NCBI GenBank assembly: GCA_964593895.1
Contig: CAZQKL010000039.1
Span: 1-18,436 of the forward strand
Direction of reading: 5' to 3'
Source: CAZQKL01 sp964593895 [NCBI: uncultured bacterium]
GTDB lineage: Bacteria > DYJV01
Length of the DNA: 18,436 nt
Part shown: in pieces, positions 1 through 9,803 of the stretch
Layout of the letters: each line of letters opens with the position of its first letter
How positions within the stretch are numbered: the stretch's first letter is position 1
The notes under the pieces: generated by a model
The model's database searches: none
Told to the model about the DNA's origin: nothing
The model's input: the letters and a program-made list of their open reading frames with translations, nothing else
Program-made: the position numbers and the translations under genes

Positions 1-642
1 TCAAGATATGTTGATGGAGTAATTATAAGAACATTTGAGCATGAAAAAATTGAAGAATTTGCCAAATATTCTTCAGTGCCAGTGATAAATGCTCTTACAG
101 ATAAAAGACATCCATGCCAAGTGTTAACAGATATTTTTACAGTTATAGAATTTTTAGGTGAAATTGAAGGGAAAACAATATCTTTTATAGGTGATGGCAA
201 TAATATGATGAACTCGTGGATAACTGCTTTATTGAGATTAAATTTTACACTAATATGTGTTTTTCCTGAAGGATATAACCCAGATATGAAAATAGTTAAG
301 AAAGTCAAAGAAAAAGGTTTAGGCAAGTTAATTTTATCAAATAATCCTGAAGATGCTTTTAAAAATGTTGATGTGATTAATACAGATGTTTGGGCAAGCA
401 TGGGGCAGGAAGAAGAAGCAAAAAAAAGAAGAGAAATATTTAAAAATTATCAGATAAATGAAGACTATTTAAAACTTTGCACAAAAGAGCCAATTATTCT
501 CCATTGCCTGCCAGCACATAAAGGAGAAGAAATAACAGAAGAAGTTTTTGAAAAATTTTCAAAATATATTTTTACTCAAGCAGAAAATAGATTGCATGTT
601 CAAAAAGCAATTATTTTTAAACTCTTTTCTGGGAGCAAATGA
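1..642 (+). CDS. argF: Ornithine carbamoyltransferase, C-terminal 213 residues (5' end outside window)
   Basis: This enzyme joins carbamoyl phosphate to ornithine to make citrulline, a cytoplasmic step of arginine synthesis. The frame is open from base 1, so the gene enters from the left; the family is usually about 300-310 residues, so roughly a third is missing. Visible family marks are HPCQ (carbamoyl-phosphate binding, about base 109), a DVWASMGQE loop (SMG ornithine loop, about base 385) and [10 protein letters not shown] (catalytic Cys, about base 502). The SMG loop and HCLP motif favour ornithine over aspartate carbamoyltransferase. The stop TGA at 640-642 shares one base with the argG ATG (TGATG), consistent with translational coupling of two consecutive arginine-pathway steps. 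A GTG at base 76 is only an internal codon. Confidence 0.95.
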   Translation, partial: SRYVDGVIIRTFEHEKIEEFAKYSSVPVINALTDKRHPCQVLTDIFTVIEFLGEIEGKTISFIGDGNNMMNSWITALLRLNFTLICVFPEGYNPDMKIVKKVKEKGLGKLILSNNPEDAFKNVDVINTDVWASMGQEEEAKKRREIFKNYQINEDYLKLCTKEPIILHCLPAHKGEEITEEVFEKFSKYIFTQAENRLHVQKAIIFKLFSGSK

Positions 643-1835
643 TGAATATAAAAAAAGTTGTGCTTGCATATTCAGGAGGTCTTGATACTTCAGTAATATT
701 AAAATGGCTTAAATTGAAATACAACTGTGAGGTTATAGCTTTTTGTGCTGATATTGGTCAACAGGAAGAATTAGATGGGTTAGAAGAAAAAGCATTAAAA
801 ACTGGAGCAAGCAAAGTTTATATAGAAGATTTAAAGGAAGAATTTGTAAGAGATTTTGTTTTCCCAATGTTTAGAGGAAGAGCGCTATATGAAAATTATT
901 ACCTTCTTGGGACATCAATTGCAAGACCACTAATAGCCAAAAAACAGATTGAAATTGCAATAAAGGAAAATGCAGATGCTGTTGCACATGGAGCTACAGG
1001 GAAAGGAAATGACCAAGTTAGATTTGAATTAACATACTATTCTTTAAAACCTGATATAAAAGTTATTGCACCTTGGAGAGAATGGGAATTAACTTCACGA
1101 GAAAAATTAATTGAATTTGCAAAAAAAAATAATATTCCAGTTCCTGTAACTAAGGAAAAACCTTATAGCTCTGATAGGAACCTTCTGCATATAAGCTATG
1201 AAGGTGGAATACTTGAAGACCCATGGAACGAACCTGATGAAGAAATGTTTGTATTAACTAACTCACCTGAAAAAGCTCCAGATAAACCTGAGTATATAAC
1301 TATTGAATTTGAAAATGGTATTCCTGTAAAAATTAATGGGGAGAAATTATCCCCTGCAGATTTACTTTCCAAATTAAATGAAATTGGAGGTATTCATGGT
1401 ATTGGAAGAGTAGATATTGTGGAAAATAGGTTTGTTGGAATGAAATCAAGAGGTGTTTATGAAACTCCAGGAGGGACTATTCTTTATCATGCTTATAGAG
1501 CTATTGAATCAATTACAATGGATAGAGAAGTTATGCATCTAAGAGATACAATAGCTCCTTATTATTCAAAGTTAATCTATAATGGATTTTGGTTTTCTCC
1601 AGAAAGGGAAGCTTTACAAAAATTTATAGATGAGGCACATAAAAATACTTTTGGGATTGTAAAATTAAAGCTTTATAAAGGTAATGTAATAATTGCTGGA
1701 AGAAAGTCTGAAAAATCGTTATATTCATCTGAACTTGCTACATTTGAAGAGGATAAAATATATAATCATAAGGACGCTGAAGGATTTATTAAATTAAATG
1801 CTTTAAGATTGAAATTAAGAAGTTTTCTTAATTAA
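642..1835 (+). CDS. argG: Argininosuccinate synthase
   Basis: It uses ATP to condense citrulline with aspartate into argininosuccinate, the step after ArgF. At 397 residues it matches the usual family length of about 400. The N-terminus carries the ATP pyrophosphatase loop AYSGGLDTS (residues 9-17). Further family segments are [14 protein letters not shown] near residue 118, [16 protein letters not shown] near 178 and [19 protein letters not shown] near 250. Two adjacent ATGs exist at 639 and 642. The second is chosen because GGGAG at 631-635 lies 6 bases before it and [13 protein letters not shown] is the usual protein start. No argH lies immediately downstream, so the arginine genes are only partly clustered here. 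The gene is intact. Confidence 0.96.
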   Translation: MNIKKVVLAYSGGLDTSVILKWLKLKYNCEVIAFCADIGQQEELDGLEEKALKTGASKVYIEDLKEEFVRDFVFPMFRGRALYENYYLLGTSIARPLIAKKQIEIAIKENADAVAHGATGKGNDQVRFELTYYSLKPDIKVIAPWREWELTSREKLIEFAKKNNIPVPVTKEKPYSSDRNLLHISYEGGILEDPWNEPDEEMFVLTNSPEKAPDKPEYITIEFENGIPVKINGEKLSPADLLSKLNEIGGIHGIGRVDIVENRFVGMKSRGVYETPGGTILYHAYRAIESITMDREVMHLRDTIAPYYSKLIYNGFWFSPEREALQKFIDEAHKNTFGIVKLKLYKGNVIIAGRKSEKSLYSSELATFEEDKIYNHKDAEGFIKLNALRLKLRSFLN

Positions 1836-1838
1836 AAT

Positions 1839-3074
1839 ATGTTAAAAAAGCTATTAACTTTTATATTAGCTGGTGGAGAAGGTAAAAGATTATATCCTTT
1901 AACAAAAGATAGGGCCAAACCTGCTGTGCCTTTTGGTGGAAAATATAGGATAATTGATTTTACCCTTTCAAATTGTTTAAATTCTGGAATAAAAAAAATT
2001 TTTGTTCTAACACAATACAAATCTCATTCTTTAATGGCTCATTTAAGGAGAGGCTGGTCAATTTTCAATCCAGAAATTGGAGAATTCATAATTCCTGTTC
2101 CACCTCAGATGAGAATTGGTAAAGATTGGTATCTTGGAACTGCAGATGCAATATATCAAAATTTGGATTTACTTGATGAAGAGTATGATCATATTAAACC
2201 TGAATATATTTTAATTCTTTCTGGAGACCATATTTATAAAATGGACTATACAAAACTTGTTGAATATCACATAAATAACAATGCAGATTTAACAATTTCC
2301 ACTATTGAGGTTTCACCTGAACAGGCAAAATCTTTTGGAGTTCTTAAAGTTGACCATTCTTTTAGAGTTATTGATTTTGTTGAAAAACCTGAAAATCCAC
2401 CAACAATTCCAGGCAAAAGTTCTTCTCTTGCTTCAATGGGTATATACGTCTTTAATAAAAAAATTTTAGTTGAAATTTTAAAAGAAGATGCTGAAAATAA
2501 AGATAGTTCTCATGACTTTGGAAAAGACATTATCCCAAAACTTGTAAAAGAAAATTACAGAGTATTTTCATATCCATTTAATAAAAATAGGATAGCAGGA
2601 GATGCAGATTACTGGAGAGATGTGGGGACAATTTCTTCATATTATGAAGCAAATATGGATCTTGCTTATGTTGAACCTAAATTTAATCTTTATGATAAAG
2701 AATGGCCCATAAGAACATATAACATTCAAAGTCCTCCTGCAAAATTTGTATTTGCAAATATCCGAGAACAAAGAGTGGGACATGCATTAGATTCAATTAT
2801 TTGTGATGGAGTAATTGTAAGTGGTGGAAAAGTAGAAAATTCAATATTAAGTCCAAATGTAAGGATTAATAGTTTTAGTTATGTTAAAAGCAGTATCCTA
2901 TTTGAAGGAGTAAATGTTGGAAGAAAAGCAAGATTATATAGAGTAATTGTTGATAAATTTGTAGATATTCCACCAGGAGAGGAAATTGGCTATGACCTTG
3001 AAAAGGACAGGAAAAGATTTACAGTAACAGATGATGGAATTGTTGTTATTCCAAAAAATTATAGGTTTAAATAA
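1839..3074 (+). CDS. glgC: Glucose-1-phosphate adenylyltransferase (ADP-glucose pyrophosphorylase)
   Basis: It makes ADP-glucose and pyrophosphate from ATP and glucose 1-phosphate, the committed step of bacterial glycogen synthesis. The 411-residue length fits the family (about 400-430). The N-terminal nucleotidyltransferase domain shows ILAGGEGKRLYPLT (residues 9-22), GTADAIYQNLDLL (about 101), SGDHIYKMDY (about 128) and FVEKP with the substrate-binding Lys (about 180). GDADYWRDVGT near 255 is also typical. The last 120 residues have the hydrophobic periodicity of a left-handed beta-helix. It starts 3 bases after argG and lacks a clear Shine-Dalgarno, so coupling to argG is likely. No glgA or glgB is present, so the glycogen role rests on family knowledge. 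Confidence 0.95.
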   Translation: MLKKLLTFILAGGEGKRLYPLTKDRAKPAVPFGGKYRIIDFTLSNCLNSGIKKIFVLTQYKSHSLMAHLRRGWSIFNPEIGEFIIPVPPQMRIGKDWYLGTADAIYQNLDLLDEEYDHIKPEYILILSGDHIYKMDYTKLVEYHINNNADLTISTIEVSPEQAKSFGVLKVDHSFRVIDFVEKPENPPTIPGKSSSLASMGIYVFNKKILVEILKEDAENKDSSHDFGKDIIPKLVKENYRVFSYPFNKNRIAGDADYWRDVGTISSYYEANMDLAYVEPKFNLYDKEWPIRTYNIQSPPAKFVFANIREQRVGHALDSIICDGVIVSGGKVENSILSPNVRINSFSYVKSSILFEGVNVGRKARLYRVIVDKFVDIPPGEEIGYDLEKDRKRFTVTDDGIVVIPKNYRFK

Positions 3075-3337
3075 TGAATAAGAAAGAAATAATTAACTTT
3101 TTGTTACCTAAAATTATAAAAAGTTTAAATCCTAAAAAGATTATTCTTTTTGGCTCATTAGCAAAAAACAATTACAATAAATTTTCCGATATAGATTTCG
3201 CAATTGATACTGATCGTCCTTTAAGTTACTTTGATTTCCCAGGCAATTTTGATATTATTGATTTGAATAGGGTTAATGAAGAATTTAAAAAGAAAATTTT
3301 AAATGAAGGTATTATCTTATATGAACGAAAAAATTAA
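3074..3337 (+). CDS. mntA: Minimal nucleotidyltransferase, MntA/HI0073-like (probable antitoxin)
   Basis: This is an 87-residue stand-alone nucleotidyltransferase-fold protein. The active-site signature GS-x10-D-x-D is complete: GS at residues 27-28 and D39-I-D41, with a further acidic residue in FDIIDL (about 60-63). In characterised MntA-HepT pairs this protein neutralises its HEPN partner by adding AMP units to a tyrosine; the same fold pair was first described structurally as HI0073/HI0074. Start and stop overlap both neighbours: ATG at 3074 shares one base with the glgC stop (TAATG), and its end overlaps the HEPN gene by 17 bases. The pairing, order and intact motif make the two-component assignment solid. 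Whether it acts as an antitoxin here is inference. Confidence 0.88.
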   Translation: MNKKEIINFLLPKIIKSLNPKKIILFGSLAKNNYNKFSDIDFAIDTDRPLSYFDFPGNFDIIDLNRVNEEFKKKILNEGIILYERKN

Positions 3338-3707
3338 GATAATATTTAATGATTTTGAAAAAGCGTTAAATAATTTAAAAAAAGCAACAGAAATAGCAAA
3401 AGATGATTTAGATATTGACGGAACAATAAAAAGGTTTGAACTTACTTATGAATTATCATGGAAATTAATCAAATCTTTTCTCGAATATAATGGAATATTT
3501 TGTAAATCTCCAAGAGAATGTTTTAAATATGCTTTTCAAAATGGAATTATAGATAATGAATTGATATGGATGAAAATGATTGATGATAGAAATTTGCTTG
3601 TTCACACTTATAATTTTGACTTTTCAAGAGAAATATTTGAAAATATAAAAAATAAATATTTGAAATCTTTCTATTATGTGAAAAAATTTATTCAAAATAA
3701 ATTTTAA
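3321..3707 (+). CDS. hepT: HEPN protein, HI0074/HepT-like (probable toxin of the MNT-HEPN pair)
   Basis: This 128-residue, all-helical protein resembles the nucleotidyltransferase substrate-binding (HI0074) family. It has the RFELTYELSWKLIKSFLEY segment (residues 38-56), SPRECFKYAF (63-72) and DDRNLLVHTY (88-97). R90, H95 and Y97 form the R-x4-H-x-Y motif of HepT toxins: Arg and His act in RNA cleavage and Tyr is the AMPylation target in studied members. The start at 3321 is preferred over the in-frame ATG at 3303 because homologues begin near here; GAAGG at 3305-3309 is a rather distant ribosome site (11 bases). All motif residues are present, so it looks functional. An older view would call it only an accessory subunit of the transferase. 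Confidence 0.86.
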   Translation: MNEKIKIIFNDFEKALNNLKKATEIAKDDLDIDGTIKRFELTYELSWKLIKSFLEYNGIFCKSPRECFKYAFQNGIIDNELIWMKMIDDRNLLVHTYNFDFSREIFENIKNKYLKSFYYVKKFIQNKF

Positions 3708-3717
3708 GGAGTATAAT
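3706..3717 (+). promoter_or_regulatory. Strong ribosome binding site for the universal stress protein gene
   Basis: AAGGAG at 3706-3711 overlaps the HEPN stop codon and lies 6 bases before the ATG at 3718. It is one of the best Shine-Dalgarno matches in the window and fixes the start of the stress-protein gene. Confidence 0.75.
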
Positions 3718-4162
3718 ATGTTTTCAAAAATTTTATTACCAGTTGATTTTACAGGATTAGCAAAGGAAGCTATTGATATAGCTATTGATATTGGTAAAAA
3801 ATATAACAGTAAAATATTTCTTCTTACTGTCTCAGAAATTGGAACTGTTGGATATGGAGAGTTAGTTTTACCTGAGGAAATTTTTGAAAAACATAAAGAG
3901 CTCATAAAAGAAAACCTTGAAAAAATTGCAAAAAATTTCAGAGAAAAAGGATTAGAAGTAGAAATTGCAGTAAGAGACGGTATCGTATATGAAGAAATAC
4001 TTGAATTTGCAAAAGAAAAAAAAGTTGGCTTAATAATTATGCCAACTCACGGAAGAAAGGGGATTACTAAATTTTTACTTGGAAGTGTTTCTCAAAAAAT
4101 CGTTAAACTTGCCCATTGTCCAGTATTAACATTTAATCCAAAATATAAGGAGGAATTTATAA

Positions 4163-4170
<8 letters not shown>
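3718..4170 (+). CDS. Universal stress protein, UspA family
   Basis: This 150-residue single-domain cytoplasmic protein has the usual Usp length. It starts with FSKILLPVDFTGLAKEAI, the first beta strand and helix, and ends with the nucleotide-binding segment PTHGRKGITKFLLGSVS (about residues 114-130). ATP-binding members carry G-2x-G-9x-G(S/T). The second Gly and the GS pair with 9-residue spacing are present, but the first Gly is Pro here, as in many bacterial homologues. ATP binding is therefore likely but not certain. Usp proteins bind ATP or AMP and are linked to starvation and stress survival; the exact target is unknown. The gene ends inside the following small ORF (8-base overlap). Confidence 0.92.
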
Positions 4171-6383
<2,213 letters not shown>

Positions 6384-6394
<11 letters not shown>

Positions 6395-6797
6395 AAACAT
6401 AATAATTGGGAAAATAAAGAAAGATTCTTTTTTGCTTGAAAAATTAAATGAAATAGTGAAAGAAAATAAAATTAACTGTGGCATAATTTTAGGTATTGGA
6501 GCGATACAAAACCTAAATTTTGGATTTTACAACCAAGAAAAACATGAATATAAAACTATTACAATAAACAAACCTTTAGAAGTTCTAAATTTAACTGGAA
6601 ATATTTCAATTAAAGAAAATTCTCCATTTGTTCATTGTCATATAACGTGTGCTGATGAAGATGGTAAAGTTTATGGTGGTCATCTTTTTGAAGGCACAAA
6701 AGTTTTTGCATTTGAGTATAAAATTTTTGAAGTTGAGGGAAAGTTTTTAATTAGAAATTTTGATAATTTAACTGGCTTATTCCTGTGGGAAAGATAA
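6384..6797 (+). CDS. PPC/DUF296 domain protein
   Basis: This is a compact 137-residue protein consisting of one PPC (DUF296) domain, the fold also found attached to plant AT-hook proteins. Family marks are CGIILGIGAIQNLNFGFY (about 32-49), the paired histidines of FVHCHITCAD, DGKVYGGHL and the glutamate of FAFEYKIFE. The histidines are a putative metal site in the trimeric bacterial structures; the biochemical role of stand-alone members is unknown. ATG 6384 is preferred to ATG 6381 because AAGGA at 6372-6376 then sits 7 bases upstream. The gene begins within the CorC-like gene (11-base overlap) and ends within the DUF4416 gene, so the three are probably translated together. Confidence 0.85.
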
Positions 6798-7327
6798 AAA
6801 AACCAAAGGATGTTAAATTATTATTTAGTTTATTGACAAATAAAGAAAAATTAATAGTTGAAGTTTCAAAAATTTTATCTGAAAAGTATGGTAAAATAGA
6901 AGAAATAAGTGAAAAATTTGAATTTACTCATACAAATTACTATACTCCTGAACTTGGAGAAAATCTATTTAGAAGATTTCTTGTTATAAAACCATTAATA
7001 CCAAGAGAACATATTGCTCTTGTAAAAGTATTTACAAATAAAGTTGAAGAAAAATTTTCAATTAATGGAAAAAGACAGATAAATATTGACCCTGGATATA
7101 TTACACTTGAAAATTTTATTTTATTTACCACAAAAAATTATACACATAGAATTTATCTTGAAAGCGGGATTTATGCTGATTTAACTTTAATTTTTCATAA
7201 AAAAGAATTTCATCCTTTAAACTGGACATATCCTGATTATAGAGAAAAAATTATAAGAGATTATCTGAAAAAAATCAGAGAAAAGTATAAAAAACAATTA
7301 AATGAACTTGAAAAAGAAATTAGCTAA
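6785..7327 (+). CDS. DUF4416 family protein
   Basis: This 180-residue protein of unknown function begins MGKIKKPKDVKLLFSLLTN, close to how DUF4416 members start. It also has the segments TNYYTPELGENLFRRFLV and INIDPGYITLENFILFTTKN (about residues 48-114), followed by RIYLESGIYADLTLIFHK and NWTYPDYRE. The conserved DPGY, ESGIYADL and TYPDY stretches look like an enzyme pocket, but no reaction is known to me. The start is a GTG at 6785 inside the PPC gene (13-base overlap), chosen because the protein start fits the family and no later Met does. Its 3' end overlaps the glycosyltransferase gene on the other strand by 30 bases. Confidence 0.85.
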   Translation: MGKIKKPKDVKLLFSLLTNKEKLIVEVSKILSEKYGKIEEISEKFEFTHTNYYTPELGENLFRRFLVIKPLIPREHIALVKVFTNKVEEKFSINGKRQINIDPGYITLENFILFTTKNYTHRIYLESGIYADLTLIFHKKEFHPLNWTYPDYREKIIRDYLKKIREKYKKQLNELEKEIS

Positions 7328-8299
7328 TTTTTCAGCTTGAGCTTCAAAAGAATATTTTTTTATACTTTCTAAAATATTTTTCTGCATTTTTTTATAAATA
7401 CCCTCAATATCAGAAATTATAAATTTTAAAGTCTCATACCACTTTTCATTATAAACTAAAAAACCATTTACTCCATTTTTTATAACTTCCGTGTTATTTC
7501 CATAAGCCTCTCCAACTGGAATTACTCCTGCAGCCATATATTGAAGCAATTTGTAACTGCATTTACCTTTATCATACGGAGAAGATGTATTTAATGGCAT
7601 GATACCTATATCAAAATTTGCAATTTCATATTCTTGAGTTTTCAAATTCCATTTTTTATTTTCAATAAATGGTAACTTTTCTGGATAATTTTCATTTGAA
7701 ATAATTACAAGTTTAAAATTTACTTCATTCCACAATTTTATTAATTGTCGCATTATCTTTTTTAAATACATAAATCCTCCACTTAACCCAATCCAACCAA
7801 TAATTATTGGGTTATTTATTTTATTTTTATCTTTTTTGGGAACATCTATTGGAACTGGGGTTGGATATATTAAAAAAGGTTTATTTGTATCTAAAATAAA
7901 TTCTGCCAGAAATTTATTTCCGCATGTGAATCCAGAAGAGAAATTTTTTATTAAATTAAATTTTATTTTTCTTGATAAACTATCATAAGAGTTATTTTTT
8001 GGAATCATCCTAACAAGTAAATTATCATCATAATCAAAAATTATTGGAATTTTTAGATTTTTAAATAAAAAATATTTAAAAAAATTTGGCATTTTTTTCT
8101 GAAGCCATAATATATTAAATCTTTTCTCTTTTTCTAAAATTTTTTTTAATGTAAAGAAACTTTTTGGATATCTTACAATATGAATATTAATTCCATATTT
8201 TTTTAAAAAAGGACTCATCTCGTATACTCTTAGCCTTGTAGATGGAGTATAAGATTTGCCTGTTAATGCTAAAATATTTATTACAATGCTCTCATCCAT
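7298..8299 (-). CDS. GT-B fold glycosyltransferase (family 4-like)
   Basis: This 333-residue protein is likely a sugar transferase using a nucleotide-sugar donor. The N-half has STRLRVYEMSPFLKKYGI (about residues 20-37) and IFDYDDNLL (about 87-95), common in glycosyltransferases that begin with a TPSTRLR-type segment. The C-half has IIGWIGLSGG, the strand LVIIS and FDIGIMPL. CSYKLLQYMAAGVIPVG with NGVNGFLV matches the donor-binding end of GT4 enzymes, with the usual acidic EX7E motif degenerate. There is no signal peptide or membrane segment; it probably acts at the inner face of the membrane on a surface polysaccharide or glycolipid. It starts inside the radical SAM gene (19-base overlap). 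Acceptor and donor cannot be told. Confidence 0.82.
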   Translation of the reverse strand: MDESIVINILALTGKSYTPSTRLRVYEMSPFLKKYGINIHIVRYPKSFFTLKKILEKEKRFNILWLQKKMPNFFKYFLFKNLKIPIIFDYDDNLLVRMIPKNNSYDSLSRKIKFNLIKNFSSGFTCGNKFLAEFILDTNKPFLIYPTPVPIDVPKKDKNKINNPIIIGWIGLSGGFMYLKKIMRQLIKLWNEVNFKLVIISNENYPEKLPFIENKKWNLKTQEYEIANFDIGIMPLNTSSPYDKGKCSYKLLQYMAAGVIPVGEAYGNNTEVIKNGVNGFLVYNEKWYETLKFIISDIEGIYKKMQKNILESIKKYSFEAQAEKLANFFFKFI

Positions 8300-9162
8300 T
8301 CTTCTCTTAAAGGAACTTCCCCTTTTAAAGCTAATTCAATCATATTTAATGCCTTTTTCTTATCTTCAGGTAGTTTTACTTTTAAAGGTAAATAATTTGA
8401 CGCATGATTACTTGTAAAAAGTCCATGAGTCATATTTGTATTTTCAAGCATTACTTTAAGCTCTTCTAAAAGCTCTTTTTGGTTGTATGGTTTAAATTTT
8501 CCTTCTTTAACCATATTATACAATTCTGTTCCTGGAACAATCATTACAGTTAAAGCTGAAGCATAATCTGGGTCAATTTTAGTTAATACATTACCAGTAT
8601 CAACTGCATGTGAAAAACTAAGTCCTCTTGGAGCAATTCCCAATAAAACTGTACATGATAATTTAATTCCAGCTTCAATAACCTTTTTACCCTGTTCTAT
8701 TAATTCAGATGAACTTGTTCCTTTTTTAACAAATTTTAAAACCTCATCATTTCCACTTTCAATTCCGTAATAAATAATTCCAAGCTTTAAATCCCTTAAC
8801 TCCTTTAATTCTTCCAAGCTTTTTCTTTTTATAGCCTTAGCATTTGCATAAATTCCAATTCTTTCAACTAATGGCAATTTTTTATTTATTGTTTCTAAAA
8901 TCCAAACAAGCTTTTTCTGTGGAATAATTAACGCATCCCCATCCATTAAAAATAATCTTCTTACATTAAAATAGTAATTGGCTGCATACTCAATATCTTT
9001 TAAAATAATCTCATCAGGTTTTATTTTAAATTTTACTCCTTTATATGTTGGACAAAAAATACATTTGTTATGGGAACATCCAACAGTTACCTGAAGTAGT
9101 ATACTTCTTGCTTCACTTGGAGGTCTAATTATGTGATTTCCTTCATAATGCATTCCATTCAT
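8281..9162 (-). CDS. Radical SAM protein of unknown substrate
   Basis: This 293-residue protein is read as an iron-sulfur enzyme that cleaves S-adenosylmethionine to start radical chemistry. The cluster motif is in VTVGCSHNKCIFC (about residues 26-38), with spacing C-x4-C-x2-C rather than the classic C-x3-C-x2-C. Other radical SAM marks are LFLMDGDALI (about 70), YYGIESGNDEVLKFVKKG (about 131) and VLLGIAP (about 173), in the order expected of the partial TIM barrel. There is no B12-binding domain and no obvious extra cluster domain. The ATG at 9162 has GAGGTG just upstream. Genes of this type lie next to lepA-lepB in other anaerobes as I recall, but no product is known to me. Confidence 0.85.
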   Translation of the reverse strand: MNGMHYEGNHIIRPPSEARSILLQVTVGCSHNKCIFCPTYKGVKFKIKPDEIILKDIEYAANYYFNVRRLFLMDGDALIIPQKKLVWILETINKKLPLVERIGIYANAKAIKRKSLEELKELRDLKLGIIYYGIESGNDEVLKFVKKGTSSSELIEQGKKVIEAGIKLSCTVLLGIAPRGLSFSHAVDTGNVLTKIDPDYASALTVMIVPGTELYNMVKEGKFKPYNQKELLEELKVMLENTNMTHGLFTSNHASNYLPLKVKLPEDKKKALNMIELALKGEVPLREEWMRAL

Positions 9163-9165
9163 AGC

Positions 9166-9792
9166 TCACCTCGGAATTTTAAAAAATCTTTTCCATCTTA
9201 TTTTATGAAGCCAATCAGCTTTACTATCCCATGAAAAATAGATTATCATTGGTGTTCCTCTAATATATTTATAAGCAACTGGTCCCCAAAATCTACTGTC
9301 AAAACTTTCATCTCTATTATCTCCCATTACAAAATAGTTATCTTTTGGAATTTTGTAAGGTCCAAAATTATCTCTCGGATTCATTTCTCTTGGATAAATT
9401 ATTTTATCGTAATGAACTCCCCATGGGTCTTTTAATTTTTTTCCATTTATGTAAACAACTTTATTTTTAATCTCAATAGTTTCACCTGGAAGACCTATAA
9501 CTCTTTTAACATAATACTTATCAGGTTCAATTGGACATTTAAATACTAAAATATCCCCTCTTTTTGGCTTTTTTATTCGCCATATTACTTTATCAGTAAA
9601 TGGAATATGAGTTCCATAGATAAATTTATTTACAAGAAGATGGTCTCCAACAAGTAGTGTTGGCACCATTGATGAAGATGGAATTTTAAAAGCTTGGATA
9701 AAAAAAGTTCTAATAAACATTGCAATTATAAATGCAACAACTATTGATTCAATCCAATCATAAATTTTGGCTTTTAAACCATTTTTTTTCAT
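9166..9792 (-). CDS. lepB: Signal peptidase I
   Basis: It removes signal peptides from exported proteins at the outer face of the cytoplasmic membrane. The 208 residues contain one N-terminal membrane segment (about 16-34), the nucleophile motif IPSSSMVPT (Ser41), the general-base Lys in YYVKRVIGLPGE (Lys96) and the GDNRDESFDSRFWGPV box (about 160-175). The ATG at 9792 is chosen over the in-frame GTG at 9804 because GGAGGGG lies a few bases upstream and the GTG overlaps that ribosome site and the lepA stop. The gene follows lepA with an 11-base gap and precedes the radical SAM gene by 3 bases, so it is part of one unit. The two exported proteins at 11686-12642 are plausible clients. Confidence 0.95.
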   Translation of the reverse strand: MKKNGLKAKIYDWIESIVVAFIIAMFIRTFFIQAFKIPSSSMVPTLLVGDHLLVNKFIYGTHIPFTDKVIWRIKKPKRGDILVFKCPIEPDKYYVKRVIGLPGETIEIKNKVVYINGKKLKDPWGVHYDKIIYPREMNPRDNFGPYKIPKDNYFVMGDNRDESFDSRFWGPVAYKYIRGTPMIIYFSWDSKADWLHKIRWKRFFKIPR

Positions 9793-9803
9793 TTTCCCCT
9801 CCA

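Noticed and set aside
3624-3905. Minus-strand open frame across the HEPN and stress-protein genes
   Set aside because: It runs against two well-supported genes, has no start signal and a low-complexity hydrophobic product.
7320-7350. AGCT-containing short repeats at the convergent junction that might form a terminator
   Set aside because: The arms do not pair into a stable stem, there is no T run in the right place, and the bases are coding on the minus strand.
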